In this document: piece after piece, positions 8,151-15,407 of the stretch
Layout of the letters: each line of letters begins with the position of its first letter
Position numbering within the stretch: position 1 is the stretch's first letter
NCBI RefSeq assembly: GCF_001555965.1
Contig: NZ_LSHX01000053.1
Coordinates: forward strand, 1 to 62,086
Source of the DNA: Sphingomonas sp. CCH21-G11
GTDB taxonomy: Bacteria > Pseudomonadota > Alphaproteobacteria > Sphingomonadales > Sphingomonadaceae
Reading direction: 5' to 3'
DNA: 62,086 bases
The notes under the pieces: generated by a model
Told to the model about the DNA's origin: nothing
What the model saw: only the letters and a program-made list of their open reading frames with translations
Databases searched by the model: none
Program-made: the position numbers and the translations under genes

Positions 8151-9505
8151 CACCAAGCTCCTTTGTCTTCGGCATCCAGATCACCCTCGCTAACGCTCGA
8201 ACCGGAAACCGCTTCGATGGCGTCAAAATCGATGTTCTCGAAATCACGGTCTTCCCAGTCCGAGCTGGTCATGGTTCCGAAATCCTCGAAGTGATCTCCC
8301 AAGTCGCGCTCGGCTTCCTCGAACGAGAATCGGGCATCACCTGGAAGGCCGTTATCCTCGCGGACGACGCTTCCAAAGGCGCGGTCGAGGCTGGGGGTTT
8401 CGCATTCGGGGGCCGGGTAGGATCGTTTGGACACCCGCCTGACTTCCTTGCTTTCGAACAGGGCGGCGTAACGGCGACGCTGCTGGAAGCTGAGATCCGG
8501 GACCAATTCGTTCAGTTCGCGTCGGGTCCGGGCAACCGACGCCATCCGATCGTCCTCGTGCTTGAGCGTTTCGTTGCGTTGTTTGCGGCGGCGTTCAAAG
8601 AGCAGATGTGCGCCCATGCTGAGCCGGTGCGTATATTCTGGCTCAGTGCTGTCGAGTCGTACCCATCTTTTCTCGGTTTCATCAAAAACCTTGAATGACG
8701 ACAGGTCGCCTGGATTGTACCATACCTTGACGGCATAGGCCGCCGACCCGTCTTTTCGGATTTTGATACGATCGGGCTTGAGCGTACGCTTCAGGTTCTT
8801 CAGCAGAGCGCGCACATAATGTTTGTGGCGCCATCGCAGGCCGAACTTTCTGACGCCGTTGCGATCGAGCACGGCCTGGGTGATCACCCCGATATGGTGC
8901 TCGAGACGCTCCGTGTCATAAAACAGCGACCGCGCATTCTGCTGAGCATCCTGCGCGAGTTGCTCATTTGGGCTCAGCTTGCTGAACTCTGTGGTAACTG
9001 AGTTGTTGTGGATCCGAACGGCCTGATCGACCAGATCCTGAAGCTGCGTTATCAAGATAGCATATCTGCCGACATCATAGCCGTGCTCCTCTGCCCGACG
9101 CATGTCGACGACTGGCAACGGCTGCTGCCGCAGAAGCGATTTCAATGTTCCGAAAAACCTTTCGATGCGCGCTTTCGCCGTGGGCATGGATGTGGGCGGC
9201 AGGGCAATCTCAATGCCGCATTCCGTCAGGCTCGGCAGCACCGACGGGCCCAGCAGGCTCTTTGCGTTGTCGGGAATATAAGTCGCGCATGGCCCATAGG
9301 CCAGGTCACGAGATTCCTCGCCGGAAAAGCGATCAGTCACGGTGTCGCGGCTTTCCATCTGGTTGTCATTTGCAGCTGCGCCCCGACGCTGTTCGCTCGC
9401 ACTGGTGCCACCAACCTTCGGGATAGCTGGTGTTTGATCAGTGGCGTCCGTGGAGGAAGGCGAAGCAACGCTGGCCCCAGTGGAAGTGTTTGTTCTTCTG
9501 CTCAT
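8150..9505 (-). CDS. tnsB: TnsB-like integrase, C-terminal half (second D and E)
   Basis: A 451-residue protein carrying the second half of an RNase-H/DDE integrase. It has a 65-residue low-complexity N-terminus, then YGPCATYIPDNAKSLL (second catalytic Asp, about residue 79) and TAKARIERFFGTLKSLL (catalytic Glu, about residue 115), giving the canonical 35-residue spacing. The Mu-type C-terminal beta-barrel region and an acidic tail follow; the tail could contact TnsC. The first Asp is not here but in the upstream cistron (9590-10711). The ATG has AAAGGA about eight bases upstream, so it looks like a genuine start. It is in the same frame as the upstream cistron, with two stop codons between them. 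It overlaps tnsC. Confidence 0.85.
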   Translation of the reverse strand: MSRRTNTSTGASVASPSSTDATDQTPAIPKVGGTSASEQRRGAAANDNQMESRDTVTDRFSGEESRDLAYGPCATYIPDNAKSLLGPSVLPSLTECGIEIALPPTSMPTAKARIERFFGTLKSLLRQQPLPVVDMRRAEEHGYDVGRYAILITQLQDLVDQAVRIHNNSVTTEFSKLSPNEQLAQDAQQNARSLFYDTERLEHHIGVITQAVLDRNGVRKFGLRWRHKHYVRALLKNLKRTLKPDRIKIRKDGSAAYAVKVWYNPGDLSSFKVFDETEKRWVRLDSTEPEYTHRLSMGAHLLFERRRKQRNETLKHEDDRMASVARTRRELNELVPDLSFQQRRRYAALFESKEVRRVSKRSYPAPECETPSLDRAFGSVVREDNGLPGDARFSFEEAERDLGDHFEDFGTMTSSDWEDRDFENIDFDAIEAVSGSSVSEGDLDAEDKGAW

Positions 9506-9589
9506 CTTGGTTTCCTTTGGTGTTCGCGGTGCCAGGGTCCATGGATCAGCGTGGCGCCGCGTTCGTCATTTTCGGCCGCAATCTGGTGG
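9506..9589 (-). other. Intercistronic gap splitting the TnsB coding region
   Basis: 84 bases between the two transposase cistrons, which share one reading frame but are separated by TAA directly after the first and a TGA eight codons later. In the +1 frame the gap is open without interruption and ends in a TGA that overlaps the ATG of the second cistron. A ribosome shifted near the end of cistron one could therefore cross the gap and re-initiate. A Shine-Dalgarno-like AAAGGA lies just before the second ATG. No slippery heptamer was seen. Confidence 0.6.
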
Positions 9590-10711
9590 TTATGCAGCCC
9601 AGTCCGTCGGCGGCGCGATGCGGGTTGATGGCGCGAAAGACTCCAGCAGCACTTGCAACGTGGTTTCACGTCGCGGGTCTCCGGCATGCACCAGGCAGCT
9701 CAGGATCGCGCCGGACTTTGCGTCCATGATCGCCGTGACCCAAGGTTTGAGGAACGGAAGTCGATTGTCCGCATCGAAGACAATCACGTTGTCGAGGCGG
9801 GTTGCGTCGATATAGCCATATTCAAAACAGTAATTGGCCTCGACTGCCTCACCTGCTCCCGAGAAACGTCTTTCGACCTCTTGTTTTCCGTATTTGCTCC
9901 GGACGGTATCCTCACATTCGAGCGAGTCGATCCTTGCACAAAATGCAGACCGGCTCATCAGTTTGTGCTTGACTGCACCCGGTTGAAGCTTGCGATTGGC
10001 ATTTGAGATCCTGATCTTAAGGTCAGCATAGGCGTCCTGCTTTGTTCGCCCTTCGCCGGCCCAATAGGCCAGCACGGCGCTATGGATGATTTCGTCGGTA
10101 GCCTTCGGATATGGCGTCGCGCCTGGCTTTCGTCCGCTCTTGTTCGCAAGGTCGGCGATCGTCGCACCTTCCTCGACGTCCCCCATCTTTCGGATCAGGG
10201 TGCGTGCGGACGGCCGGTCAATGTCATGGTCATAGTACCCGCCACCGTATTTGCGATCGAGCCAATCGTTGACTGGTCCTGAAGTCCGTGGAACCTTGTC
10301 AGCCAACGCCCGGCTCGCGAGGTGCCAGAGCGCTCTTGCACGCGGGTTTGTCTCGAGGACTGCCATCGGGTCGAACAGTTCTGCAAACGCAGATCGGGTA
10401 GCCTGGTCGGTTGGCATGGTCATCACCCTTGCTTCGCCGCGGACATGTTTCTGCCTCAGCCAGGCAATATCTGGCTCTTTCTGGCCATCATGAGTGTTCA
10501 GGCGGAGAGGTGATCCACCGTGACGATGCGCCAGCCGAAGCTTGTCGCCGTTGATGTCCTCGATCAGCACCTTGCGATCGTTGATGACGAGCCACTGCCC
10601 GATCAGCGATTCAAAGGTTCGATCACGTTGAGCCTCCTGCCATTCCGCACATTCTGGAACTTCGCTAGGATCAAGATCGAGAGGTGGATCATCGTGAGGA
10701 ACCGTGCTCAT
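9590..10711 (-). CDS. tnsB: TnsB-like integrase, N-terminal half (first D)
   Basis: A 373-residue protein with N-terminal DNA-binding regions, then the start of a TnsB/Mu-type catalytic domain: YGYIDATRLDNVIVFD (first catalytic Asp, about residue 302), then KPWVTAIMDAKSGAI and RRETTLQVLLESF. It stops at PPTDWAA, the point where Tn7 TnsB continues (SSDWPC...) towards the strand bearing the second Asp. Nothing obvious is missing from the fold; the rest is in the next cistron. The ATG at 10711 overlaps the tnsA stop as ATGA behind AGGAGGT, so translation should be strong. Either a real two-subunit transposase or a once-single gene broken by insertion of about 290 bases. Confidence 0.85.
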   Translation of the reverse strand: MSTVPHDDPPLDLDPSEVPECAEWQEAQRDRTFESLIGQWLVINDRKVLIEDINGDKLRLAHRHGGSPLRLNTHDGQKEPDIAWLRQKHVRGEARVMTMPTDQATRSAFAELFDPMAVLETNPRARALWHLASRALADKVPRTSGPVNDWLDRKYGGGYYDHDIDRPSARTLIRKMGDVEEGATIADLANKSGRKPGATPYPKATDEIIHSAVLAYWAGEGRTKQDAYADLKIRISNANRKLQPGAVKHKLMSRSAFCARIDSLECEDTVRSKYGKQEVERRFSGAGEAVEANYCFEYGYIDATRLDNVIVFDADNRLPFLKPWVTAIMDAKSGAILSCLVHAGDPRRETTLQVLLESFAPSTRIAPPTDWAA

Positions 10712-11565
10712 CGGACGAACCTCCTGTTGATCTTCCGGATATTCGGGGCTGTCGTCGGCATCGGGGCGCGCACTGTGCTTGTGTCACGCAACTCGGTTTG
10801 CAGATCGAACCACAGACGACGCGAAGCGAGCAGCGAGAACGCCTTCGCTTTTCCGAGGAGCGGGCAATGGCCGAGAAGAGGGGCGATGTCGCTGAACCTG
10901 CTCGCGCCTTGAGCAAGCGCATTCACGACCGCATCTGCCTCTGCTTGGGGAACGACATCGTTTTTGTGGATGCTGCCGTAGGACAGATTGTAGCGAAGCC
11001 GACGATTTTCGAGAAACGGACTGGCCGTGACCGGCTTGAAGTCAATGTCTGCACGCGCCAGGATGTCGGCGACATTCACCATAAGGCGAGCAGTGTTCTG
11101 CTCCATAAGGTGACTTCCCGACGCCTTGATTTCCCGGGCTTCGAGACGGCCTCCCCTGGCAAGGATTGCATCGAGAGTATAAACTGTCTCTGTACTGCGG
11201 CCTTCAGACAGCATGCGGATCTCAAGTCCCTGCATTTCGAAGTCACCAACGTCAGGATCAAGATTCCACCAGACCCTGTATTGGCGTTCCCAATAGCTTT
11301 CCTCGCTCGTCATGCGGCGAGTTTTTGGGCTCAACGACGCGAATGTCGGATGGCGTTCATGGTAGGTGGCGAGCTGGCCGTTCGGCCGCGACGAAATCGC
11401 CGCGGAAACCCAGTCGGGGCGCGGCGGCTCGGGATCGTTGTCATTGGCCGCCACGAGCTCACTCACCGTAGGATGATAGTGGTTCCTCGAGAGTCGTGAC
11501 CCGCGCGGGTATTCAGGTAGCGTAAGCAAAGGATCCCTGAGCTCTAGTCTGAAATCTTCAACCAT
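10708..11565 (-). CDS. tnsA: TnsA-like endonuclease
   Basis: A 285-residue protein, first gene of the Tn7-like operon. The central region shows the TnsA nuclease pattern: SEESYWERQYRVWWNLDPDV (Glu in a helix, hydrophobic strand), then VYTLDAILARGG (catalytic Asp) and LEAREIKAS (Glu-x-Lys), the restriction-endonuclease-like core that cuts the 5' strand at transposon ends. A helical C-terminal region, about residues 180-285, corresponds to the TnsC-contacting domain of TnsA. The ATG at 11565 has AGGAAAGG upstream. TnsA implies cut-and-paste movement. The operon is divergent from the gene at 11708. Confidence 0.87.
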   Translation of the reverse strand: MVEDFRLELRDPLLTLPEYPRGSRLSRNHYHPTVSELVAANDNDPEPPRPDWVSAAISSRPNGQLATYHERHPTFASLSPKTRRMTSEESYWERQYRVWWNLDPDVGDFEMQGLEIRMLSEGRSTETVYTLDAILARGGRLEAREIKASGSHLMEQNTARLMVNVADILARADIDFKPVTASPFLENRRLRYNLSYGSIHKNDVVPQAEADAVVNALAQGASRFSDIAPLLGHCPLLGKAKAFSLLASRRLWFDLQTELRDTSTVRAPMPTTAPNIRKINRRFVR

Positions 11566-11707
11566 GTTGCCTTTCCTGTGCTATATGGAAACGGACAAAT
11601 AGGATAATTCCATCCAGAGTCAACCGATTCTTCCATCGCTATTTGGACCTCGATTGACAACTCGCGATTAACCATGCTTTGTCCGCTCACCTGCATCGGA
11701 GCGATCG
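11566..11707. promoter_or_regulatory. Divergent promoter region with CGGACAAA repeats
   Basis: The 142 bases between the divergent starts of tnsA and the pseudo-transposase gene are AT-rich relative to their surroundings. They hold three related words: CGGACAAATAG at 11592-11602 (+), GGTCCAAATAG on the minus strand at 11639-11649, and CGGACAAAG on the minus strand at 11677-11685. The outer two form an inverted pair. They could be an operator for autoregulation, or transposase binding sites: from memory, Tn7 end repeats contain a similar GCGGACAAAATAG core. Both promoters must lie here. Confidence 0.5.
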
Positions 11708-12805
11708 TTGAAGTTTCCCGAAGAATTGTTTCAGCCCACAGCGACGAATGAGCAGCGTGCCGCGTGGGAAACGCTCGACACGGTTGCTCGACGGGCAACG
11801 TTCAAGCGTCTTTCCGCAATCATTCGGTGGGACAAGCCGAGCGGCGGCATCACCGCCGCAGAGGCGGCACGCACCGCCGGCGTCGGGTTAAGCCGCTTCT
11901 ACAAGATGGCGGCGGACTGGAAGGATACCGGCGACCTGGAGGTGCTTGGCACGATCAAGGCGCGAGCAGGACGCCGGGCATCCAAACTCGACGGCGAAGT
12001 TGTGAACGCCCTTCAGGCCGTTGTCGCGCGGGTCGTCTCACGCAACGATGGCGCGAGCGTATCGCACCTCGTTCGCGAGATGATCGACGAGTCTGGTATT
12101 CTCGAACGAAAACCTCGCAGTTCGCTGCCCTCGAAAATGAAGCTGCGGGAGATTGTTGAAGCCGAGCTTCGACGCAGCAGGGCGCTGACCGAGGCTGGCC
12201 ACCAGATTGCCTTCGACTGTTGCGCCATCACGTGGGCATATTCTCCGGCGTCGCCCTTTTGCCTCTTCCTCGTCATCGATCGCGGCACGCGCGCCATCCT
12301 TGGCCACCACCTTGGTGTTTTCGATGACGATATCCTCGGGCATGCGGCTGCTGCGGCCAATGCGTTGGAGGCACTCGATCGCCTCAACCTGCAATGGGCT
12401 CGAACGATGATGGGGATCCAGATTGTTATTGGTGCCGACGGAGCCAGATATGCTGCCCTGGTTGACGCTATGGAAAAGGATCTCGGCATTTCAGCCAAGA
12501 CCGCGTCTACGGCAGGTCGGTTTGGCAGATATGTCAAGCAGACCATCGGACCGCGCATGGGCCAGGTCGTATTTGCACCGGGTTCGACCATATCCGGCAG
12601 CCCGCCTCCACTGGTCAACGGTCAGGTGGATGTGCGACCGCGCCACTGGGTTGCAGATGCCGTTGCAAGCGCGATCAAGGGCTACAATGCGAGCGAAGTT
12701 CCTCATGTCGAGGCGACCAATGGCGGGCAGAAACTTCAGCCACCCGCCACGCTTGTGGAAGTGTTGCAACGCATTTCAAGATCAGGACCCAAGATCAACC
12801 TTTGA
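11708..12805 (+). CDS. Catalytically degraded transposase-like protein
   Basis: A 365-residue protein reading TTG as start, with GGAG six bases upstream. It has an N-terminal helix-turn-helix region (AARTAGVGLSRFYKMAADW), a helical middle, and an RNase-H-like region resembling TnsB/Mu integrases: HQIAFDCCAI (Asp at about 170), CLFLVIDRGTRAILGHHLG, and VIGADGARYAALVDAMEKDL (Asp at about 244). Where the Glu should stand (IERFF in the operon's TnsB) it has RYVKQTIG, so Glu is replaced by Lys at about 277. A Mu-type tail (KGYNASEVPH) follows. It shares an N-terminal pattern with the convergent gene at 12795-13694. Possible regulator or structural subunit of the transposition complex; the role is inference. 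Confidence 0.6.
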   Translation: MKFPEELFQPTATNEQRAAWETLDTVARRATFKRLSAIIRWDKPSGGITAAEAARTAGVGLSRFYKMAADWKDTGDLEVLGTIKARAGRRASKLDGEVVNALQAVVARVVSRNDGASVSHLVREMIDESGILERKPRSSLPSKMKLREIVEAELRRSRALTEAGHQIAFDCCAITWAYSPASPFCLFLVIDRGTRAILGHHLGVFDDDILGHAAAAANALEALDRLNLQWARTMMGIQIVIGADGARYAALVDAMEKDLGISAKTASTAGRFGRYVKQTIGPRMGQVVFAPGSTISGSPPPLVNGQVDVRPRHWVADAVASAIKGYNASEVPHVEATNGGQKLQPPATLVEVLQRISRSGPKINL

Positions 12806-13694
12806 ATCTGCTCTGCATGTCCGCGTTGTGGGTGGCGATTGCGTGCAGGATGACGGCCTGGGCCTCTTCTGGTGAAAGTGGGGAGTTCAGCCGTCCCCAC
12901 AACCGTCTCGCAAGCTTATCATCGGCATTCGGATATGGTCTGTGGAAGACATTGATGCCGCCGATCCTGCTCCCGATCAGCACCGGACCGCTTCGAGCCT
13001 TTTTTGCGGCAAGCAGGGCCAACGAGGTTTTTTTCGAAAGAGCCCTTAGCTTTCTGGTGGGGATGAAAACCGACTGAACGCTCAGGTCGTTTCCTTCGGC
13101 ACTCAGCGCGTCAAGGCAGGTTTTAAAATCGCTTGGCATTCCAATCCCGATTTGCGGGCAGATGATTTCCTTGGTTGGCAGCTTGATAGCCGCTGTGATC
13201 CAGGGGGACTGAATCCCTGCCGGCGTGTCGACTGGAACCTGAAACCTGCACTGAAAGAGCGCGAGGCCATTCTCGTGGACCTCTTCCGACGTTTTTGCTC
13301 GCGCCTTCATGATACGGTAGTGGATTGCAGCGGATGATGGCGGATCAAGGTCTCGATCCGCACAAGCCCAACGAAATTCGCGTTCAATGCTGGTCGCTGG
13401 CGTCGACGCTCCCATCCGCGCGATCGTCGCTTCCAGAAGATCGACGACTGCCTTCGAAAGCTTTGGCTTTCGATCTGCCTTGACTGTGGCGCCCTGGATC
13501 GTCGTCACATCCGGAAGGGTGCGCCACGCCTTGGCCATTTGTGTGAAGCGACTGAGGCCTAGACCCATCGCGTCCGCAAAGCGTTTTGCATCTGCCGCAG
13601 TCGGCTTTTCAATCGAGCAGTATTGCTGCAGAATTGCTTTGCGCCGCAGCACCGCAGACATGCGGATTGGCTCGATATGGTGGTCAAGAGACAT
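12795..13694 (-). CDS. Second transposase-like protein lacking the active site
   Basis: A 299-residue protein, convergent with and overlapping the previous gene by 11 bases. The N-terminal segment FADAMGLGLSRFTQMAKAW aligns with AGVGLSRFYKMAADW of the neighbour, and the following helices align too. In the RNase-H-like part the strand that should carry the first Asp reads ALFQCRF (Gln at about 148), and the second Asp position reads FIPTRKL, so no catalytic residues remain. The tail (ILHAIATHNADM) is short. The ATG at 13694 follows AAAGGA. It looks like a diverged paralogue of the 11708 protein and probably acts with it or with TnsA-TnsC; not recognised as a named family. Confidence 0.55.
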   Translation of the reverse strand: MSLDHHIEPIRMSAVLRRKAILQQYCSIEKPTAADAKRFADAMGLGLSRFTQMAKAWRTLPDVTTIQGATVKADRKPKLSKAVVDLLEATIARMGASTPATSIEREFRWACADRDLDPPSSAAIHYRIMKARAKTSEEVHENGLALFQCRFQVPVDTPAGIQSPWITAAIKLPTKEIICPQIGIGMPSDFKTCLDALSAEGNDLSVQSVFIPTRKLRALSKKTSLALLAAKKARSGPVLIGSRIGGINVFHRPYPNADDKLARRLWGRLNSPLSPEEAQAVILHAIATHNADMQSRFKG

Positions 13695-14053
13695 TGTAGT
13701 TTTTCCTTTCTTTGGGTGAAGCACGAACGTCAGCGAACAGGCTGACTTGAACGCAAATTCCCACGGCTGCCGATGGCGGCCGACGCGGATCAATTTGAGC
13801 TGAGAAAGGGGCTGGAACCCGCTCAAGTAGGCTACAGCCGTCCAAATATCGCCGGCTTACGGTCCGAGGGACCTCCGGGAACAGCAGGCTGGTTACAAAC
13901 GCGGCCTGGCCGGCACATCTGGCTTCGACGTAGCTTGGACGGCTTTAGTTGGCCGCTCGCGGCGCACGCCGTCTGCCGTTTTGATTTATATCCAAAATGG
14001 ACTAATCGCTAAGTCGACAGGGATAGGGTCCCGACTTTGCGAAGAGGATAAAA
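13695..14053. other. Intergenic region, possible element boundary
   Basis: 359 bases with no convincing gene. It separates the transposase-like gene from the MucR-type regulator and would be a reasonable place for a transposon end, but I could not identify a TGT/ACA terminus, terminal repeat or target duplication by eye. The stretch just before the MucR gene (13979-14050) is AT-rich and probably holds its promoter. Confidence 0.4.
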
Positions 14054-14551
14054 ATGACGGAGAACACAGTGCTGAATCCGGTGGAGCTTGCAACCGAGCT
14101 CACCATTGCTTGGCTTGGCAATCAGAATAACCGGATTGCGGCGGACGAAGTGCCAGCTTTTCTCCGCACGATGCATGCAACGCTGAATGAACTCGCCAGC
14201 GGTCAAACGGTCGTCGCAGAACAGGACCAAGGCCCTGACGCACCAGAATATCCGCCTGCGGTGTCGGTACGAAAATCGTTGGCGTCGAAGGACGTGATCA
14301 TCTCGATGATCGACGGCAAACCTTACAAGACGCTTCGCCGGCATCTTTCCACTCACGGAATGACGCCTGACGAATATCGCCAGCGCTACAACTTACGTCC
14401 GGATTATCCGATGGTCGCTGAATCCTATTCGGAACAGCGGCGAGCGATGGCGAAGAAGATTGGGCTTGGATCACGCGGTCGCGGGGCTAAGGCCGCGGAA
14501 GCCCCACCGACTCCTCCGACCCCCAGGCGCCGGGTCGCAAAGCAGAGCTGA
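14054..14551 (+). CDS. MucR/Ros-family regulator without zinc-binding cysteines
   Basis: A 165-residue MucR/Ros protein. The N-terminal oligomerisation part (TELTIAWLGNQNNRI) and the DNA-binding part (KTLRRHLSTHGMTPDEYRQR, then LRPDYPMVAESYSEQRRAMA) are clear. Ros uses Cys-x2-Cys with two His to bind zinc; here the Cys positions read Ser84 and Asp87 (IISMIDGK) while His97 and His101 remain. Zinc-free Ros homologues with such replacements are known in rhizobia. The C-terminus is Pro/Arg-rich. MucR proteins silence AT-rich horizontally acquired genes and bind T-A steps, so an island copy could control neighbouring cargo; that role is inferred. A GAAGAGGA sequence precedes the ATG. Confidence 0.85.
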   Translation: MTENTVLNPVELATELTIAWLGNQNNRIAADEVPAFLRTMHATLNELASGQTVVAEQDQGPDAPEYPPAVSVRKSLASKDVIISMIDGKPYKTLRRHLSTHGMTPDEYRQRYNLRPDYPMVAESYSEQRRAMAKKIGLGSRGRGAKAAEAPPTPPTPRRRVAKQS

Positions 14552-14619
14552 ACGTCGATCTGTCGCAACCGTGATCAGTGCATGACCAGCGTGCAGGGCA
14601 TCCCGGGTCGCATACTCCG

Positions 14620-15054
14620 TTAGCAAGGCGGGCCGCGCCAGTACCGTCGCCAAAGTGCGACGGTGCCGGTCGCCAGCATCGCACAGGAAAGATCACCGCG
14701 ACGTGACGAGTTGCAGCGAGCGGCGGTGCGCGCACCACCGGCGCTGCCGTAAGATCGACATTGCAGCCGCGGACCACGTACCAGCGCATGGCCCTCTGGC
14801 GACTGTCCAGTCTGCCGCCCGACCAGCCGCACCAGAGCTGCTCGTGCATCTTCGGCGTTTGCACGCGGGCAGGGATGACCCGGCCTGCACTGGCCATCGC
14901 TTTCCCGCGCAGCGATGCCGACTAAGCGGATTCTCGGCCCTTCGCGACACCAGATGGGACCGTCGCCATCCCAGACACGTACCGGTGTGCAGGTGAAACT
15001 GGTGCCGAGGGGTACAAACATGCCGGTGGCAAATGCGAGGAAAATGGCGATCAC
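14620..15054 (-). CDS. Staphylococcal-nuclease-like (SNc) protein
   Basis: About 144 residues. After an N-terminal hydrophobic segment (IAIFLAFATGMFVPLG), probably a signal or anchor, it has the thermonuclease-type core TPVRVWDGDGPIWC, then RIRLVGIAARESDGQC, a helical NAEDARAALVRLV and a final strand/helix with a Cys-containing turn. These match the small sphingomonad thermonuclease-family proteins. The frame extends upstream to 15081, but GTG at 15054 overlaps the stop of the small membrane gene as GTGA, which I take as the start. Family members cleave single-stranded DNA or RNA with Ca2+; some are inactive, and I cannot confirm all catalytic residues. Confidence 0.65.
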   Translation of the reverse strand: MIAIFLAFATGMFVPLGTSFTCTPVRVWDGDGPIWCREGPRIRLVGIAARESDGQCRPGHPCPRANAEDARAALVRLVGRQTGQSPEGHALVRGPRLQCRSYGSAGGARTAARCNSSRRGDLSCAMLATGTVALWRRYWRGPPC

Positions 15055-15182
15055 CAGATCAGCGTCCTGATGCCGCCCCACAGCCCGTAGAGAAAGCCCC
15101 CAACGACAAGTCCGGAAACTGCCCAGTATTCGAGAGCTATTGCCCGCTCCCGCAGCCGGCGCCGGTCATGATCGGAATCCAT
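15051..15182 (-). CDS. 43-residue membrane protein upstream of nuclease
   Basis: A short gene read directly from the minus strand: start ATG at 15182, stop TGA at 15051-15053. It has a charged N-terminus (MDSDHDRRRLRERAIALEY), then one transmembrane helix (VSGLVVGGFLYGLWGGI). Its stop overlaps the GTG start of the nuclease-like gene, so the pair is coupled and the small protein may anchor or export its partner. The clear charge-then-helix layout and the coupling argue for a real gene. Confidence 0.55.
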   Translation of the reverse strand: MDSDHDRRRLRERAIALEYWAVSGLVVGGFLYGLWGGIRTLIW

Positions 15183-15407
15183 GACCCGACCATGCCTAAA
15201 TCAGGTCCTGTAGGACAGCCTGATTGGTCGAGCCGACCGACATCAGTTGCGCCGGATACGTTGCTGCAAGCGCTTGCGCATCAGCTCAAACTGACCGGAA
15301 GCCGGCCAGTGAGCTGCCGGGCAGCCTCTGGAAAATCTGCCAGTCGGCAAAGCGCCTCAATCTCAGTCGTTCGTCGGACCGGCGCTCAATCCCGAAAGCC
15401 GCCATCT
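15183..15407. other. Short intergenic stretch
   Basis: 225 bases between the small membrane gene and the end of the ABC-3C ATPase gene. The open frames crossing it on the plus strand lack starts or recognisable content. It should contain the promoter of the 15051-15182 gene. Confidence 0.4.

Noticed and set aside
9506..9589. Intein, group I intron or programmed frameshift as explanation for the divided TnsB
   Set aside because: The insert lacks intein splice residues and an HN-C end, the 84-base gap plus linker is too short and not evidently structured for an intron, and no slippery heptamer is present. A second ribosome-binding site explains the layout better.
11544..11798. 84-codon minus-strand frame covering the tnsA upstream region
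   Set aside because: Covers the divergent promoter and the start of the 11708 gene; composition is random.
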